64,000 nt of DNA from Bacillus sp. FJAT-29814 (GCF_001510715.1 NZ_LMTJ01000007.1:102693-166692); one strand, 5' to 3'; counted from the stretch's first letter, positions 51,489 through 61,570 are shown. Notes: generated from the letters alone by a model not told the origin. Program-made: numbers and translations.

Positions 51489-52352
51489 CTATTTGCTTTT
51501 TAAGGCCTGATGCGCCAGGAGCAACGCCCCGGTAATTCCGGCTTCATCGCCCAATCCCGGGCGAACAATATAACTTGAAAGCTCCGGTAATGATACGTAC
51601 CCCTGCACCAGCTCCGGCAAATATTTATAGATGGAGGTGAATACTTGCTCTTGGTGACTTACTCCACCGCCAAGGATAATTTTTTTCGGAGAAAGAATCA
51701 GAACGTATTGCATGATGGCCTGGGCCAGGTAGTAGCCTTCTAAATCCCAGACTTCCGCCCTCGCCGCCAATTCAACACCTTTGACTCCCCAGCGCTCCTC
51801 AATCGCCGGCCCTGCCGCAAGACCCTCCAAGCAATCATGGTGATAAGGGCACCTGCCCTTATAAGGATCATCCGGATGGCGCCGCACCAGGATATGGCCC
51901 ATTTCAGGATGCGAAAGCCCTTGAAGCAATTGGTCCTGGACAAATGCTCCGGCACCTATGCCAGTACCGACCGTTATGTATAAACAGCTGTCCAATCCTT
52001 TTGCGGCACCGAGACTAGCTTCCCCTAATGCCGCGGCATTGACATCCGTATTAAATCCGACTGGAACAGCAAACGCATCCTTCATCGCTTGGACAAACGG
52101 ATAATCCTTCCACGCGATTTTCGGAGTAGATGTAATAAAGCCGTATGTGGGACTTTCCTGATTGATATCAATCGGTCCGAATGAACCAATCCCAATCGCA
52201 TCTACTGAAAAGTTTCGAAAAAACTCGATGACCTTCCCCATTGTTTCCTCCGGAACAGTGGTAGGAATCTGAGTCCGCTCTACAATATTTCCGTTTTCAT
52301 CGCCAACAGCACAGACAAACTTTGTCCCGCCCGCTTCAATCGCCGCTAACAT
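51489..52352 (-). CDS. ROK family fructokinase
   Basis: 287 residues. MLAAIEAGGTKFVCAVG is the ATP phosphate loop of ROK kinases. The zinc-binding ROK motif appears as GHILVRRHPDDPYKGRCPYHHDCLEG (His and three Cys/His). NTDVNAAALGEA holds the catalytic Asp. GIGSFGPID is the sugar-binding part. Start ATG 52352, with GGAGG 9 nt upstream. Phosphorylates fructose at C6, feeding the next gene product. Confidence 0.9.
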   Translation of the reverse strand: MLAAIEAGGTKFVCAVGDENGNIVERTQIPTTVPEETMGKVIEFFRNFSVDAIGIGSFGPIDINQESPTYGFITSTPKIAWKDYPFVQAMKDAFAVPVGFNTDVNAAALGEASLGAAKGLDSCLYITVGTGIGAGAFVQDQLLQGLSHPEMGHILVRRHPDDPYKGRCPYHHDCLEGLAAGPAIEERWGVKGVELAARAEVWDLEGYYLAQAIMQYVLILSPKKIILGGGVSHQEQVFTSIYKYLPELVQGYVSLPELSSYIVRPGLGDEAGITGALLLAHQALKSK

Positions 52353-52516
52353 ATCCATTACCTCCAACTATTTTGATTATGCCAAATATCAATTCTTCCA
52401 GTATAATACCATTCCAACAGCTTACTATTCTTTAAAAGCCCAGTCCACCCACCAATATAAAAGGGCGTCCCCCTTCCCATACTATACCAAACATGCGATC
52501 AAATGGAACAGAAAGC

Positions 52517-52565
52517 AGGGGGACGCTTCTGGTGGATTTCAAGAAGCCACCAGATCGATCCCCCT
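52517..52565 (-). terminator. long hairpin after the STAND gene
   Basis: AGGGGGA pairs with TCCCCCT and, inside, TCTGGTGG pairs with CCACCAGA. It lies about 34 nt after the STAND stop on the minus strand. The T content after it is modest. Confidence 0.7.
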
Positions 52566-52598
52566 GGCCACCCCTGGCACCCTGGCCTCCCTTGCCCA

Positions 52599-54635
52599 TC
52601 ATGGATTAGCTAATAAATCATACAGACTTTCCAAGGCTTTATTGAGATAGCGATAATACGAAGCCAATGAAAGGTTGATTTTTTCTGCAACTAGCTCTTG
52701 TGGGCGGATCCCCATCGTATAGGAATATTTAAGCACTTTACCCATTAAGGCGTCCCGGTCATTGCCGGACGATAAAAAGTCGATTGCCTGAAGAATATCC
52801 TTTTGAATCGCAGAACCTGTGTCTTCCAATGACTCCCTACCTTTTTTCCGATGTGGGAATAAACGGTAGTATTTTTCGCAGATTGCCCTATTCCTATAAA
52901 GACTTGACCATTCTTTTAGAATCTTCTTAAGCTCGTCTTTCCCACTGTTCGGTTCTACCTGGCTTAACCCCTCCAACATAACTGGGGAAGTACCCTTCTT
53001 TCCAAATTTCGTAATCATATCTTCGTCTGAAAGATCAAGGATAAATGCCCGGTATTCCGTTCCGGCATTTGTAGCTGCATCACCCCATGAGGCCCGGTCA
53101 AACCCGAGTATTTCGAACAATGGGAACCATTCTTGCTGGCACGTAAAATCGACAAGCCAATCTGCGGTGGAAATATGGTTAATCAGGACATTCAAAAAAC
53201 TGCTGCGAATTTGCGCTTCCATATCCAGCTCTATTCCCATGATGGCCAATAAATACGCATTTTCCTTTGGCTTCCACCCCAGCAATAAGGGCTGTAATAA
53301 CGGCTCCTTCTCTAATATGCTAATCATTCTGCTTGTTAATGGAATCATCGCATAAAAGGCAACCAGTTCATTTTGTTTCCATATTGTATACAAACAAGAA
53401 GGATCTTCTTCCCAAATGGGTCTGATTAAATGCTCCATATGACATTCGGTAGAGTGCTCCACGGCTCCATTATTAACATAACGCATATATAATGATCGGA
53501 CAGCAGGCAAGTCACTTTCCTGGCATTCCCGAACCTCAATATCCGATACATTCCCTAGAAAAATCGTATTTCGAACAATGGGGTTTTCATGCAAATACAA
53601 TTTATCCATCCGAAGCTTATTTAGAAGCTCAGGACGTAATTGTTCTTCCAATTGAATGTGCTGAAGCGCTTTTACCCTCATTTGTTCATATGTATGGGGT
53701 TTACGCTGCATCATATCATTCTGAAGCCAATCCCTGACTGTATCATGAAGCATCCAGCCTTCTTCTTGCTGTACAATAACCGGCAATTTGATCAGATTCC
53801 GAAAGTGCTGTGTAGTAAATTCCACATCTAAAACCTTTGAAAGTCTTTCCTCATTGAACCACAAATAAACAGAAGCTCCCTCCAATAAAGGGTACATAAA
53901 CGGCGGAAGTCCGTTGAGCAATTCATCCATTAATACACTAATCAACTTGTTTTTGCTGCTTGCTTCAAGCTTATTTTTCCCGTTCCCTTGGATCATTACT
54001 TCGATTGCAAGCACCATCGCAAGAGGAATACCTCCGGAAAATTGAAAAAGTTGGTTCTGTGCATCTTGATTTAGAATCCCTCTTTTACTTGCATAAAGAT
54101 TAACTTCAGCGTAAGTCAGGGCCTGGAGCTGGTGTGAATAGGTTACACTCCGCAACCCAGAACGGAGCCAACCGCCCGTTAAAGAATTCCGGCCCATGGT
54201 AATAATGTTCACATCCCTGATCAGCCGTTCAAATAGTTGGATCAGCCAATTTTCCACTGAACGAAATTTTTCAAATGAATCCATCATCAAAACAATGTGG
54301 CACCTTTGGTCTTGTGAGTATTGTATCAATCGTTCGATACAATCTTCTTCTTTTAATAAGAAAATGCCCCTCTCCTGCAGCTGTTCTTTAATCTGTTCCC
54401 ATACATCCTCCTTCTGTCTGATTCCCCGATTTCCATCAATATAAATGTACATGTCTTTCTCTAAGCTTGATTTGAACCGCTTAAGCAGGGTGGTTTTGCC
54501 TATTCCCCCTTGGCCGTATAGATGCAGCCACCTCCATTTCCCCTTACCTGAAATATGTAGTTTCATTTGAAAAAGCTCCTCATCACGTCCCACAAAGTAA
54601 TCGGTATCTTTTAGGATATTCACATGCTGATTCAT
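52599..54635 (-). CDS. STAND NTPase regulator with GNAT-like middle and C-terminal HTH
   Basis: 678 residues. STAND/AAA ATPase first: Walker A GQGGIGKTT near residue 43, Walker B HIVLMMDSF near 113, and the arginine-type sensor block FSGGIPLAMVLAIEVM near 200, then a winged-helix part. About 370-560 resembles a GNAT acetyltransferase fold (IEVRECQESDLPAVRSLYMRYV), without a clear acetyl-CoA P-loop. The end looks like a helix-turn-helix (RPQELVAEKINLSLASYYRYL). ATG 54635 after GGGAGGTGG. It is divergent from a secreted adhesin-like gene 140 bp away and probably switches it on. Confidence 0.8.
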   Translation of the reverse strand: MNQHVNILKDTDYFVGRDEELFQMKLHISGKGKWRWLHLYGQGGIGKTTLLKRFKSSLEKDMYIYIDGNRGIRQKEDVWEQIKEQLQERGIFLLKEEDCIERLIQYSQDQRCHIVLMMDSFEKFRSVENWLIQLFERLIRDVNIITMGRNSLTGGWLRSGLRSVTYSHQLQALTYAEVNLYASKRGILNQDAQNQLFQFSGGIPLAMVLAIEVMIQGNGKNKLEASSKNKLISVLMDELLNGLPPFMYPLLEGASVYLWFNEERLSKVLDVEFTTQHFRNLIKLPVIVQQEEGWMLHDTVRDWLQNDMMQRKPHTYEQMRVKALQHIQLEEQLRPELLNKLRMDKLYLHENPIVRNTIFLGNVSDIEVRECQESDLPAVRSLYMRYVNNGAVEHSTECHMEHLIRPIWEEDPSCLYTIWKQNELVAFYAMIPLTSRMISILEKEPLLQPLLLGWKPKENAYLLAIMGIELDMEAQIRSSFLNVLINHISTADWLVDFTCQQEWFPLFEILGFDRASWGDAATNAGTEYRAFILDLSDEDMITKFGKKGTSPVMLEGLSQVEPNSGKDELKKILKEWSSLYRNRAICEKYYRLFPHRKKGRESLEDTGSAIQKDILQAIDFLSSGNDRDALMGKVLKYSYTMGIRPQELVAEKINLSLASYYRYLNKALESLYDLLANP

Positions 54636-54680
54636 CAAGCCACCTCCCTGAGAGCATTCTTATCTTTATTATATTCTAAA

Positions 54681-54714
54681 TTTTGAGACTATTATGAGAC
54701 CCTTTTGAGAGTAA
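54681..54714 (+). promoter_or_regulatory. three 11-bp-spaced direct repeats between STAND gene and its likely target
   Basis: TTTTGAGACTA, TTATGAGACCC and TTTTGAGAGTA: the GAGAC/GAGAG cores begin at 54685, 54696 and 54707. One helical turn between cores puts all three on the same face of DNA, as for binding by an oligomeric activator. A TATACC/TAAATA promoter region for the secreted protein gene follows. Confidence 0.7.
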
Positions 54715-54774
54715 TTTTTGTATACCATTTAAAGGAAAAGGCTAAATATTTATGAGATTGAAGGAGGCATGTTT

Positions 54775-56613
54775 TTGAAAAAGCGTAAATGGGTATCAAG
54801 TTTAAGTGGTATTGTTTTAAGTCTTAGTTTGTTAAGTCCGGCTTTTGCGGAGGATGACAGAACAGGAGAGGGAATAACGGGAGAGCCGCAAATGTCAATT
54901 ACATCTACTGGGCTGTCAACCACAAATATTTCTCCCAGTCTTACACCAGAAATGCTGGTTCAGAATCTGCTAGGGGGTGGAGTGGAAGTCCAAAATGTAA
55001 AGTATACAGGAGCTCCAGTTGCGACTGGCACATTTACTGGCGGGGATGGAATCATCGGGTTTAACGACGGAATTGTTTTAAGTACTGGGAAAACTCAGAA
55101 TGTGGTTGGTCCAAATAAATACACCGGAGTCACAACAGTAAACAACACCCCTGGTGACACGAATCTCAATACTCTTATTCCCGGTTACAGTACAATGGAC
55201 GCCGCTGTTCTGGAATTTGATTTTACTCCTAATAATGACATTATCTCTTTTGAATACGTGTTTTCTTCCGATGAATACCCTGAGTACGTAAATCAGAATT
55301 TTAATGATGTATTTGGTTTCTTTATTAATGGGGTCAATGCAGCGCTAATTCCGGGCACGAACACACCCGTTTCTATTAACAATGTGAATTCAGGAAAGAA
55401 TTACCAGTACTACATTAATAACAGTAATGGCAGCATCAATACGGAAATGGATGGATTGACTACAGTGTTGTTTGTGGAAGTGCCTGTAAATAAAGGGGTA
55501 GTCAATCATATTAAAATGGCCATTGCTGATGCGGGGGATAGAAACTTAGATTCAAATGTGTTTATTAAGGCTGGGAGTTTCAAGGATACACCGATATCAA
55601 ATCAGGCTCCTGTAATCGAATCAGACAGTCCGGAAGTCGTGATTAATGAAGGGCAAACGGCAAGCAATACCGGTAATTGGTCCGATTCGAATTCAAATGA
55701 TACAGTCACTCTAAGTGCTGACTTGGGAACTGTAACCCAGACAGGAACAAATGAAAGCGGAACATGGAACTGGTCCTATGAGGCAGCTGACGATTTAAAT
55801 CAACCTGTGACAATCACGGCAGATGATGGTACTGCCAGTGCAGTGTCTTCCTTTAGTCTGATCGTTAACAATGTGGCTCCAACCGCAGGTCCGATATCAG
55901 TTCCTGTTGACCCTGTACCGGTCAACACCTCCATCACGTCTTCCGCATCCTTTACGGACCCCGGCATTCACGATACGCACACGGCCGAATGGAACTGGGG
56001 AGACGGCACTACAACAATCGGATCAATCAACGAATCTAACGGTTCTGGTACGGTTAGCAACCAACACAGCTACTCAACAGCAGGTATTTACAAAATTCAA
56101 TTGACCGTGGCCGATGACGACGGCGGCTCAATATCTGTTATAGCCGAACAATATGTTGTCGTTTATGACCCAGATGCGGGATTTGTGACAGGGGGCGGAT
56201 GGATTAACTCCCCAAGTGGAGCCTATACCGCTGATCCATCCCTGACTGGAAAGGCCAGTTTTGGCTTTGTTTCAAAATATAAAAAGGGGGCCTCCACACC
56301 GGATGGCCAAACAGAATTCCAGTTTAAAGCCGGAAATTTGAACTTCCACAGCAGCAGTTATGATTGGCTGGTAATTGCCGGAACAAAAGCCCAATATAAA
56401 GGAACCGGTACAATAAATGGTTCGGGTGATTACGGCTTTATGCTTACGGCTATAGATGGACAGTTAAAGGGGGATGGCAAGGATAAATTTAGGATTAAAA
56501 TCTGGGATCGAAAAAGCAATTCCGTTATCTATGACAACCAGCTAGGCGGACTGGATGATACCGATCCAACTACTGTCCTTGGTGGCGGCAGCATAGTTAT
56601 TCATAAAAAATAA
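54775..56613 (+). CDS. secreted choice-of-anchor L protein with PKD domain
   Basis: 612 residues. Signal peptide ends near SPAFAE. Residues about 40-275 are a choice-of-anchor L domain (DGIIGFNDGIVLSTG, VFSSDEYPEYVNQNFNDVFGFFING). A bacterial Ig-like stretch (about 290-365) and a PKD domain (AEWNWGDGTTT near 410) follow. A post-COAP type C-terminal domain (GFVTGGGWINSPSG) ends it. No LPXTG or SLH anchor, so it may be released or held by partners. Start TTG 54775, 7 nt after GGAGG, rather than ATG 54769, 1 nt after it. A calcium-binding adhesin is a guess. Confidence 0.85.
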   Translation: MKKRKWVSSLSGIVLSLSLLSPAFAEDDRTGEGITGEPQMSITSTGLSTTNISPSLTPEMLVQNLLGGGVEVQNVKYTGAPVATGTFTGGDGIIGFNDGIVLSTGKTQNVVGPNKYTGVTTVNNTPGDTNLNTLIPGYSTMDAAVLEFDFTPNNDIISFEYVFSSDEYPEYVNQNFNDVFGFFINGVNAALIPGTNTPVSINNVNSGKNYQYYINNSNGSINTEMDGLTTVLFVEVPVNKGVVNHIKMAIADAGDRNLDSNVFIKAGSFKDTPISNQAPVIESDSPEVVINEGQTASNTGNWSDSNSNDTVTLSADLGTVTQTGTNESGTWNWSYEAADDLNQPVTITADDGTASAVSSFSLIVNNVAPTAGPISVPVDPVPVNTSITSSASFTDPGIHDTHTAEWNWGDGTTTIGSINESNGSGTVSNQHSYSTAGIYKIQLTVADDDGGSISVIAEQYVVVYDPDAGFVTGGGWINSPSGAYTADPSLTGKASFGFVSKYKKGASTPDGQTEFQFKAGNLNFHSSSYDWLVIAGTKAQYKGTGTINGSGDYGFMLTAIDGQLKGDGKDKFRIKIWDRKSNSVIYDNQLGGLDDTDPTTVLGGGSIVIHKK

Positions 56614-56684
56614 AAAATGGTGCCTGGTATCACCCCGAATAACGCCGATATTTTGACGGGTGGTAATCAGGCACTTATTTTTTC
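56614..56684 (+). terminator. terminator of the choice-of-anchor L gene
   Basis: GTGCCTG...TATCACCC pairs with GGGTGGTA..CAGGCAC, with an A-rich left and T-rich right flank. The ATGGTGCCTG arm matches the core of the 48-bp repeat at 51313. Confidence 0.8.
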
Positions 56685-56730
56685 CTAATTCCTTGGAATG
56701 ATCGTCACAGCCCATTGACTGAACTAGCGA

Positions 56731-56923
56731 AAAATAAGCGGAGGTTTTCCGGTTATTTGTAGAATTGTGCACATTTCAGTGTAAATAAGCGGAGATTTTC
56801 CGGTTATTCCAAAAAAAAGCCCTCATTTTTACATTTTTTCAGTCAATAGGCGGAAATTCTCCGCCTATTTTAGCTAATTTTTATACTTTTTACTAATTAA
56901 GCGGAATTCCTCCGTCTATTTAT
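56731..56923 (+). repeat. four-hairpin intergenic element, copy 3
   Basis: Units at about 56732, 56783, 56843 and 56896, with the same order and spacing as copy 1: AATAAGCGGA..TCCGGTTATT twice, CAATAGGCGGA..TCCGCCTATT, ATTAAGCGGA..TCCGTCTATT. Third unit is a near-perfect palindrome. Rest of 56924-57176 shows no gene. Confidence 0.85.
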
Positions 56924-57176
56924 CAGATGGGGGACGTTAGCTGGCTGGATCAGTTCTAAAGTAGTGGATATTTATGAGAATAAGCAATAGTGTTTCCAGA
57001 CAGCCGCTCCCCCTTCTGTCCATTCGGCAAATTTGACATTAAAAAATACAGGCCCTTTCCACAATCTATTATCTAGTAATTTCGCCTCATTTTAATCTGA
57101 ATTTTCATAATATATGGAAATTTGCTAGAACCCCCCATTATAATAAGGTTAATATCACTTGAAAGGGGATATATAG

Positions 57177-58211
57177 ATGAAGAAAAAGATGCTCGCACTA
57201 TCCTTATCTGCAGCGATTGCCACTTCCGGTTTGGCACTTACACCGACATTTGCAGCCGGTAACGGACCCGATGTCAACGGAAACGAAACGGTACAAACGG
57301 CCATGCTGACCACCTATGACGAAATGGCTGCTTTCCTAAAAAAGGAGGATGCTAGACAGCCGCATATGGAACTCGAAGTGATTGGCCAATCTGTAAAAGG
57401 CCGTGACCTGTTTCTTGCCAAGTACATAACCAACCAAGAAAACCCAACCGTCTTATTCCTAACCCAACAGCACGGGAACGAAGCGTTAACGACGGAAGGA
57501 GCACTTGAGTATATCCGCCATCTTGGGTCAAACTCGAAAAAAATACAGGAAATGCTGAACAATGTCAATATTCTCATTGTCCCGATGTTTAACGTAGATG
57601 GAGCTATGGGAGATGTGAATTTCTCACTTGATAACTACATGGCCAGTGGGCGCCATTTGACCCGCTATAACGCGGACAGACTGGACCTTAACCGCGACCA
57701 TGTAAACAAACGGGCACCTGAAACACAAGCATTGCACAATAATGTCCTCAAAAAATATAAAATTGATTACGCGATAGATTTCCACCATCAAGGCACGCAA
57801 GAGGATTATTTCGGAAAGCTAACTTCCGGTTCGGTACTGGCTCCCTATCACCCGGATGTGGATCCTGAGGTTTTACTAGGCTCCAAGAAACTGGCTTCTG
57901 TCCTTTTAGACAGTGTGAATTCGAAGGGTTGGGGATTTGTCCTGAAATACGATGAGCCAACGACCAATACAAGCGTTGCCTCCAATGCATTGGCACTTCA
58001 ATATGGAATCTCCGTCATGCTGTTTGAAATGCGCGGGATGGCAGACCATTCGTATGAGCCGTATGTCCTTGGCCAGAAGTCGAACGGGCACCTCATTAAG
58101 CAAGCCTTTACTGCTATGGATGCGACTGCCAATGCCATCGCAAACGGGTCTATATTAAAAGCGGACCCAGCGGTTTACGATAATCTTCCGGAGCAACACT
58201 ACAGCTATTAA
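57177..58211 (+). CDS. secreted M14-type zinc carboxypeptidase
   Basis: 344 residues, signal peptide to about TFAAG. M14 fold with zinc ligands His99 and Glu102 (QQHGNEAL) and His203 or His204 (DFHHQG). RLDLNRDH (about 168-175) holds the substrate-binding Asn-Arg pair. The catalytic Glu is most likely in SVMLFEMRG near residue 283. AAAGGGG precedes the ATG. Acts outside the cell on peptides, perhaps wall peptides. Monocistronic. Confidence 0.88.
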   Translation: MKKKMLALSLSAAIATSGLALTPTFAAGNGPDVNGNETVQTAMLTTYDEMAAFLKKEDARQPHMELEVIGQSVKGRDLFLAKYITNQENPTVLFLTQQHGNEALTTEGALEYIRHLGSNSKKIQEMLNNVNILIVPMFNVDGAMGDVNFSLDNYMASGRHLTRYNADRLDLNRDHVNKRAPETQALHNNVLKKYKIDYAIDFHHQGTQEDYFGKLTSGSVLAPYHPDVDPEVLLGSKKLASVLLDSVNSKGWGFVLKYDEPTTNTSVASNALALQYGISVMLFEMRGMADHSYEPYVLGQKSNGHLIKQAFTAMDATANAIANGSILKADPAVYDNLPEQHYSY

Positions 58212-58302
58212 AAAAGAAGCATCCAAATTCCATAAAAAAATTTTTTATTATAAGTAAGGCTCTGTTTTTATTTATTGTTGATTTTTTGTGTAGGTATGAG
58301 AA

Positions 58303-58445
58303 TTAATAAGCGGAGAATTTCCGGTTAATGGCTCCAAATAAGGAAAAATCCAAAGATTTTAATAAGATAAGCGGAAAAACTCCGCTTATTTTTAGAGAAA
58401 TATAGGTATTTCCCAAAATAACCGGAAATCCTCCGTCTATTTTTT
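58303..58445. repeat. four-hairpin intergenic element, copy 4, three units
   Basis: ATTAATAAGCGGA..TTCCGGTTAAT, ATAAGCGGA..TCCGCTTAT and AATAACCGGA..TCCGTCTATT. One unit fewer than the full element, and spacing differs. Together with the terminator below it fills 58212-58592. Confidence 0.7.
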
Positions 58446-58481
58446 AAAACACAACGAAATCACACTCAGCTATAACAGAGC

Positions 58482-58519
58482 TAAAAATAAAAAGGAGAAG
58501 TGCGCGAACACTTCTCCTA
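58482..58519 (-). terminator. terminator of the gln operon
   Basis: On the minus strand AGGAGAAGTG pairs with CACTTCTCCT over TTCGCG, then TTTTTATTTTT. A second hairpin ACCACCC-TTT-GGGTGGT at 58539-58555 has its T tract on the plus strand. Confidence 0.88.
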
Positions 58520-58592
58520 GCAACTGCTAATTCTGCGAACCACCCTTTGGGTGGTTTCTTGTTTTCTAAGACGCGCTTCATAAGAAATAGTA

Positions 58593-59243
58593 TCAAGCCT
58601 GCCTGCTCTCCAATCGACGCGCTACCAATGATAGGCAGTAGTTGACGATGAAGTACATGAAAGCGACGAGGACGAACACCGGTATGATATAGTTTACATT
58701 CTGCGCATAGATGATTTGGGCATTGTGCATGAATTCCGGCAAGGCGATGATGACACATAAGGAAGTGTCCTTCAATAATGAAATAAATTGGCTGACGATC
58801 GGCGGAATCATTCTCCGAAGTGCTTGCGGCATGACAATATGCCATAACGTTTGGATGTAGGTTAATCCCGATGACCGCGCTGCTTCAATTTGACCTTTAT
58901 CGATGGAATTTAACCCGCCACGGACAATCTCCGCCAGCATCGCCGATTCGAATACGGTTAAAGCGGCGATCGCTGCGGTCGTGACGTTAAGCTTGATTCC
59001 CACTTCCGGGAGTGCGAAAAAGGTAAAGAAAATGATGAGCAGTAGCGGCATATTTCGAATCGTTTCAATCAGGACAGCCACTACCTTTGAGACAACCGGA
59101 ATCTTGGCATACCGCAATGTACCTAATAGAATTCCAATAATGAAACTTAATATAATCGAAATAAAGGCAATGTATAACGTCACCCAAAAACCATCGGCGA
59201 GGAATTTTAAATGATCGGCTGAAAGTGCTCCTGCTATATCCAT
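58593..59243 (-). CDS. glnP: amino acid ABC permease, GlnP-like
   Basis: 216 residues, polar amino acid permease (HisMQ family). EAA loop in QIEAARSSGLTYIQTLWHIVMPQALRRMIPP (about residues 118-147). N-terminal FWVTLYIAFISIILSF segment is usual. Last gene of a four-gene glnQHMP-type operon; forms the channel with GlnM. Confidence 0.9.
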   Translation of the reverse strand: MDIAGALSADHLKFLADGFWVTLYIAFISIILSFIIGILLGTLRYAKIPVVSKVVAVLIETIRNMPLLLIIFFTFFALPEVGIKLNVTTAAIAALTVFESAMLAEIVRGGLNSIDKGQIEAARSSGLTYIQTLWHIVMPQALRRMIPPIVSQFISLLKDTSLCVIIALPEFMHNAQIIYAQNVNYIIPVFVLVAFMYFIVNYCLSLVARRLESRQA

Positions 59244-59255
59244 AATTCCCCCTCC

Positions 59256-59909
59256 TTAATGGCTTCGCGCCAGGCGCTTTTCCAAATAGCCAACGCCAAG
59301 ACTTAATGGTATGGTCAACACAAGGTAAAACAGCGCGACAAAAATATACACATCAAACGTTACAAAAGTATGGGAAGAAACAATATCCCCAAAGTACATT
59401 AAATCCAACCCGGCAATGATTCCCAAAATCGATGAGTTTTTTACAAGATTAATAAACTGATTGCCAATCGGCGGTATGACAATTTTTATCGCCTGCGGCA
59501 AAATAATTGTCCTCATCGCCTGCAAATAAGTAAGACCCGATGAGCGGGCTGCTTCCATTTGCCCTTTCGGTACAGATTGTATTCCAGCTCGGATCGCTTC
59601 GGCAATAAAGGAGGCGGTATAAATGGCAAGGGCAATCGTACCTGCCACGAATCCGGTCAACGTAACGCCAACCGCAGGAAGACCGACATAAAAGAAGAAG
59701 GCAATGATAAGAAGAGGTATATTTCGTATAAACTCGACATACGCGGTTCCAAGCCAGTTTAGCGGTTTAATCGGGGCAATTCTCATAACGGCAACAATCA
59801 CGCCAATAATAAAGCTCCCGATTAGGCCGATGAGACTGGCAAAGATCGTGTTTTTAAATCCTTCCAAATATGTATCGAGATTATCGACCAGAATAGAAAA
59901 ATCAATCAT
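59256..59909 (-). CDS. glnM: amino acid ABC permease, GlnM-like
   Basis: 217 residues, same family as the next gene with QMEAARSSGLTYLQAMRTIILPQAIKIVIPP (about 118-148). Five helices. Located between the binding protein and GlnP. Confidence 0.9.
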   Translation of the reverse strand: MIDFSILVDNLDTYLEGFKNTIFASLIGLIGSFIIGVIVAVMRIAPIKPLNWLGTAYVEFIRNIPLLIIAFFFYVGLPAVGVTLTGFVAGTIALAIYTASFIAEAIRAGIQSVPKGQMEAARSSGLTYLQAMRTIILPQAIKIVIPPIGNQFINLVKNSSILGIIAGLDLMYFGDIVSSHTFVTFDVYIFVALFYLVLTIPLSLGVGYLEKRLARSH

Positions 59910-59982
59910 ATTGATCTCCCCCCTTTTTCATAAGAAGTGGTCAGGATGGGCACCCCTTCGCCCATCCTGATATCACCAGATG

Positions 59983-60822
59983 TTAGTTGTTTTTAATCCA
60001 TTTATCTTTGATTTCGTCATACTTTCCGCTGTCTTTCAACTTCTTTAAAGCGTCATTGATGGCGTCAACTAATTCTTTATTTCCTTTTTTAACAGCAATT
60101 CCGTAAGGCTCTTCTGTAAACGTACCGCCAACCAATGTATAGTTTGAATCCTGGTCAACCATGCCATAAAGGATGGAATCATCCGTAGTTAGGGCATCCC
60201 CTTGGCCGGACTTTAAAGCTGTGAAGGCTTCGGTATAGTTTTCAAACTCCAAAACGGTGGTATCCGGCGCTTTTTCACGAATGTTAATGGCTGATGTGGA
60301 GCCTTTAACCGCAAGAACCTTCGTACCTTTTTTCAAATCTTCAAGGCCTTTGATCGGGCTGCCTTTTTTCACAAGCAGGGACTGACCTGCATCGAAGTAG
60401 ACATCAGAGAAATCAACCTCTTTCTTCCGTTCCTCTGAAATCGTCATCGTGGCGACAATCATATCAATATCGCCGTTATTTAACATCGGAATCCGAGTTT
60501 TCGAGGTAACCTCTTTAAACTCAATCTTTTTCTCGTCGCCAAGGATTTCTTTTGCCAATTGTTTTGAAATATCAATATCAAAACCTTCGACATCCCCAGT
60601 GGATGGGTTCTTCAGTCCAAATAGTCTTGTATCATATTTTACGCCGACAACCATTTTGCCCTTGTCTTTAATTTGCTCCAGCGCATTTTTAGGAGCTGAC
60701 CCTGACCCTGAACCTGACTCTGATCCTGAAGTTTTTTCATCACTCTTGCCGCATGCCGCTAACAGCATGGATGCCGAAAGTAAAAGAACTCCGGCTAGTT
60801 TCATTGTTTTACTCTTAAACAT
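59983..60822 (-). CDS. glnH: glutamine-type ABC substrate-binding lipoprotein
   Basis: 279 residues, lipobox LAAC at about residue 24, Ser/Gly linker, then SBP_bac_3 fold: MVVGVKYDTRLFGLKNPSTG, EGFDIDISKQLA, NGDIDMIVATMTISEERK. The ligand is probably glutamine or glutamate/aspartate. Lies 73 nt before glnM. Confidence 0.9.
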   Translation of the reverse strand: MFKSKTMKLAGVLLLSASMLLAACGKSDEKTSGSESGSGSGSAPKNALEQIKDKGKMVVGVKYDTRLFGLKNPSTGDVEGFDIDISKQLAKEILGDEKKIEFKEVTSKTRIPMLNNGDIDMIVATMTISEERKKEVDFSDVYFDAGQSLLVKKGSPIKGLEDLKKGTKVLAVKGSTSAINIREKAPDTTVLEFENYTEAFTALKSGQGDALTTDDSILYGMVDQDSNYTLVGGTFTEEPYGIAVKKGNKELVDAINDALKKLKDSGKYDEIKDKWIKNN

Positions 60823-60841
60823 AGAAATCCCCCTTGTTTTT

Positions 60842-61570
60842 TTAATGATTTAAAATACGGCTAAGAAATACGCGAGCTCTTTCTTCCTTTGGATTCGCGT
60901 AAAAATCAGCCGGTTTCCCCTGTTCTAGAATTCTCCCATGGTCCATAAATATAATCCGGTCCGCCACTTCTTTGGCAAAGCCCATTTCATGGGTGACGAC
61001 GACCATCGTCATCCCTTCCTTTGCCAAGGTCTTCATAACATCAAGCACTTCCCCAATCATCTCTGGATCCAGTGCCGATGTCGGCTCATCAAACAGCATG
61101 ATTTCAGGCTTCATGGCCAGTCCCCTGGCTATTGCCACCCGCTGCTGCTGGCCTCCGGAAAGCTGGGATGGAAAAGAATTTGCCTTATCCGGAATCCCAA
61201 CTTTTTCAAGATAATATCTGGCTGTTTTCTCCGCTTCCTCTTTGGACTGTTTTAACACCATCGTTGGTGCAATGGTTATGTTATCAAGCACCGTTTTATG
61301 CGGATATAAGTTAAAATGCTGAAAAACCATGCCAATATTTCGCCTTAACTCATTAATGTTGGTCTTGCTGTCGTTTACCTTCACTCCATTAACCGTCAGT
61401 TCTCCATCGGTAATGGTTTCCAACCGATTAATGCAGCGAAGCATCGTACTTTTCCCTGATCCTGAAGGACCGATGACCACGACCACTTCTCCCTTTTGAA
61501 TTTCGAGATTAATATCTTTGAGAACATGAAAGTCCCCATAATACTTGTTTACGGAATCAAACCGAATCAT
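60842..61570 (-). CDS. glnQ: amino acid ABC ATPase, GlnQ-like
   Basis: 242 residues. Walker [11 protein letters not shown]-loop [11 protein letters not shown], signature LSGGQQQRV, Walker [14 protein letters not shown]-loop VVTHEMGFA: the polar amino acid class. First gene of the operon, ATG after GGGGG. Confidence 0.93.
   Translation of the reverse strand: MIRFDSVNKYYGDFHVLKDINLEIQKGEVVVVIGPSGSGKSTMLRCINRLETITDGELTVNGVKVNDSKTNINELRRNIGMVFQHFNLYPHKTVLDNITIAPTMVLKQSKEEAEKTARYYLEKVGIPDKANSFPSQLSGGQQQRVAIARGLAMKPEIMLFDEPTSALDPEMIGEVLDVMKTLAKEGMTMVVVTHEMGFAKEVADRIIFMDHGRILEQGKPADFYANPKEERARVFLSRILNH

Noticed and set aside
58444..58845. 133-residue open frame overlapping the end of glnP
   Set aside because: Mostly antisense-phase to glnP in the same strand and then runs through the gln terminator hairpins.
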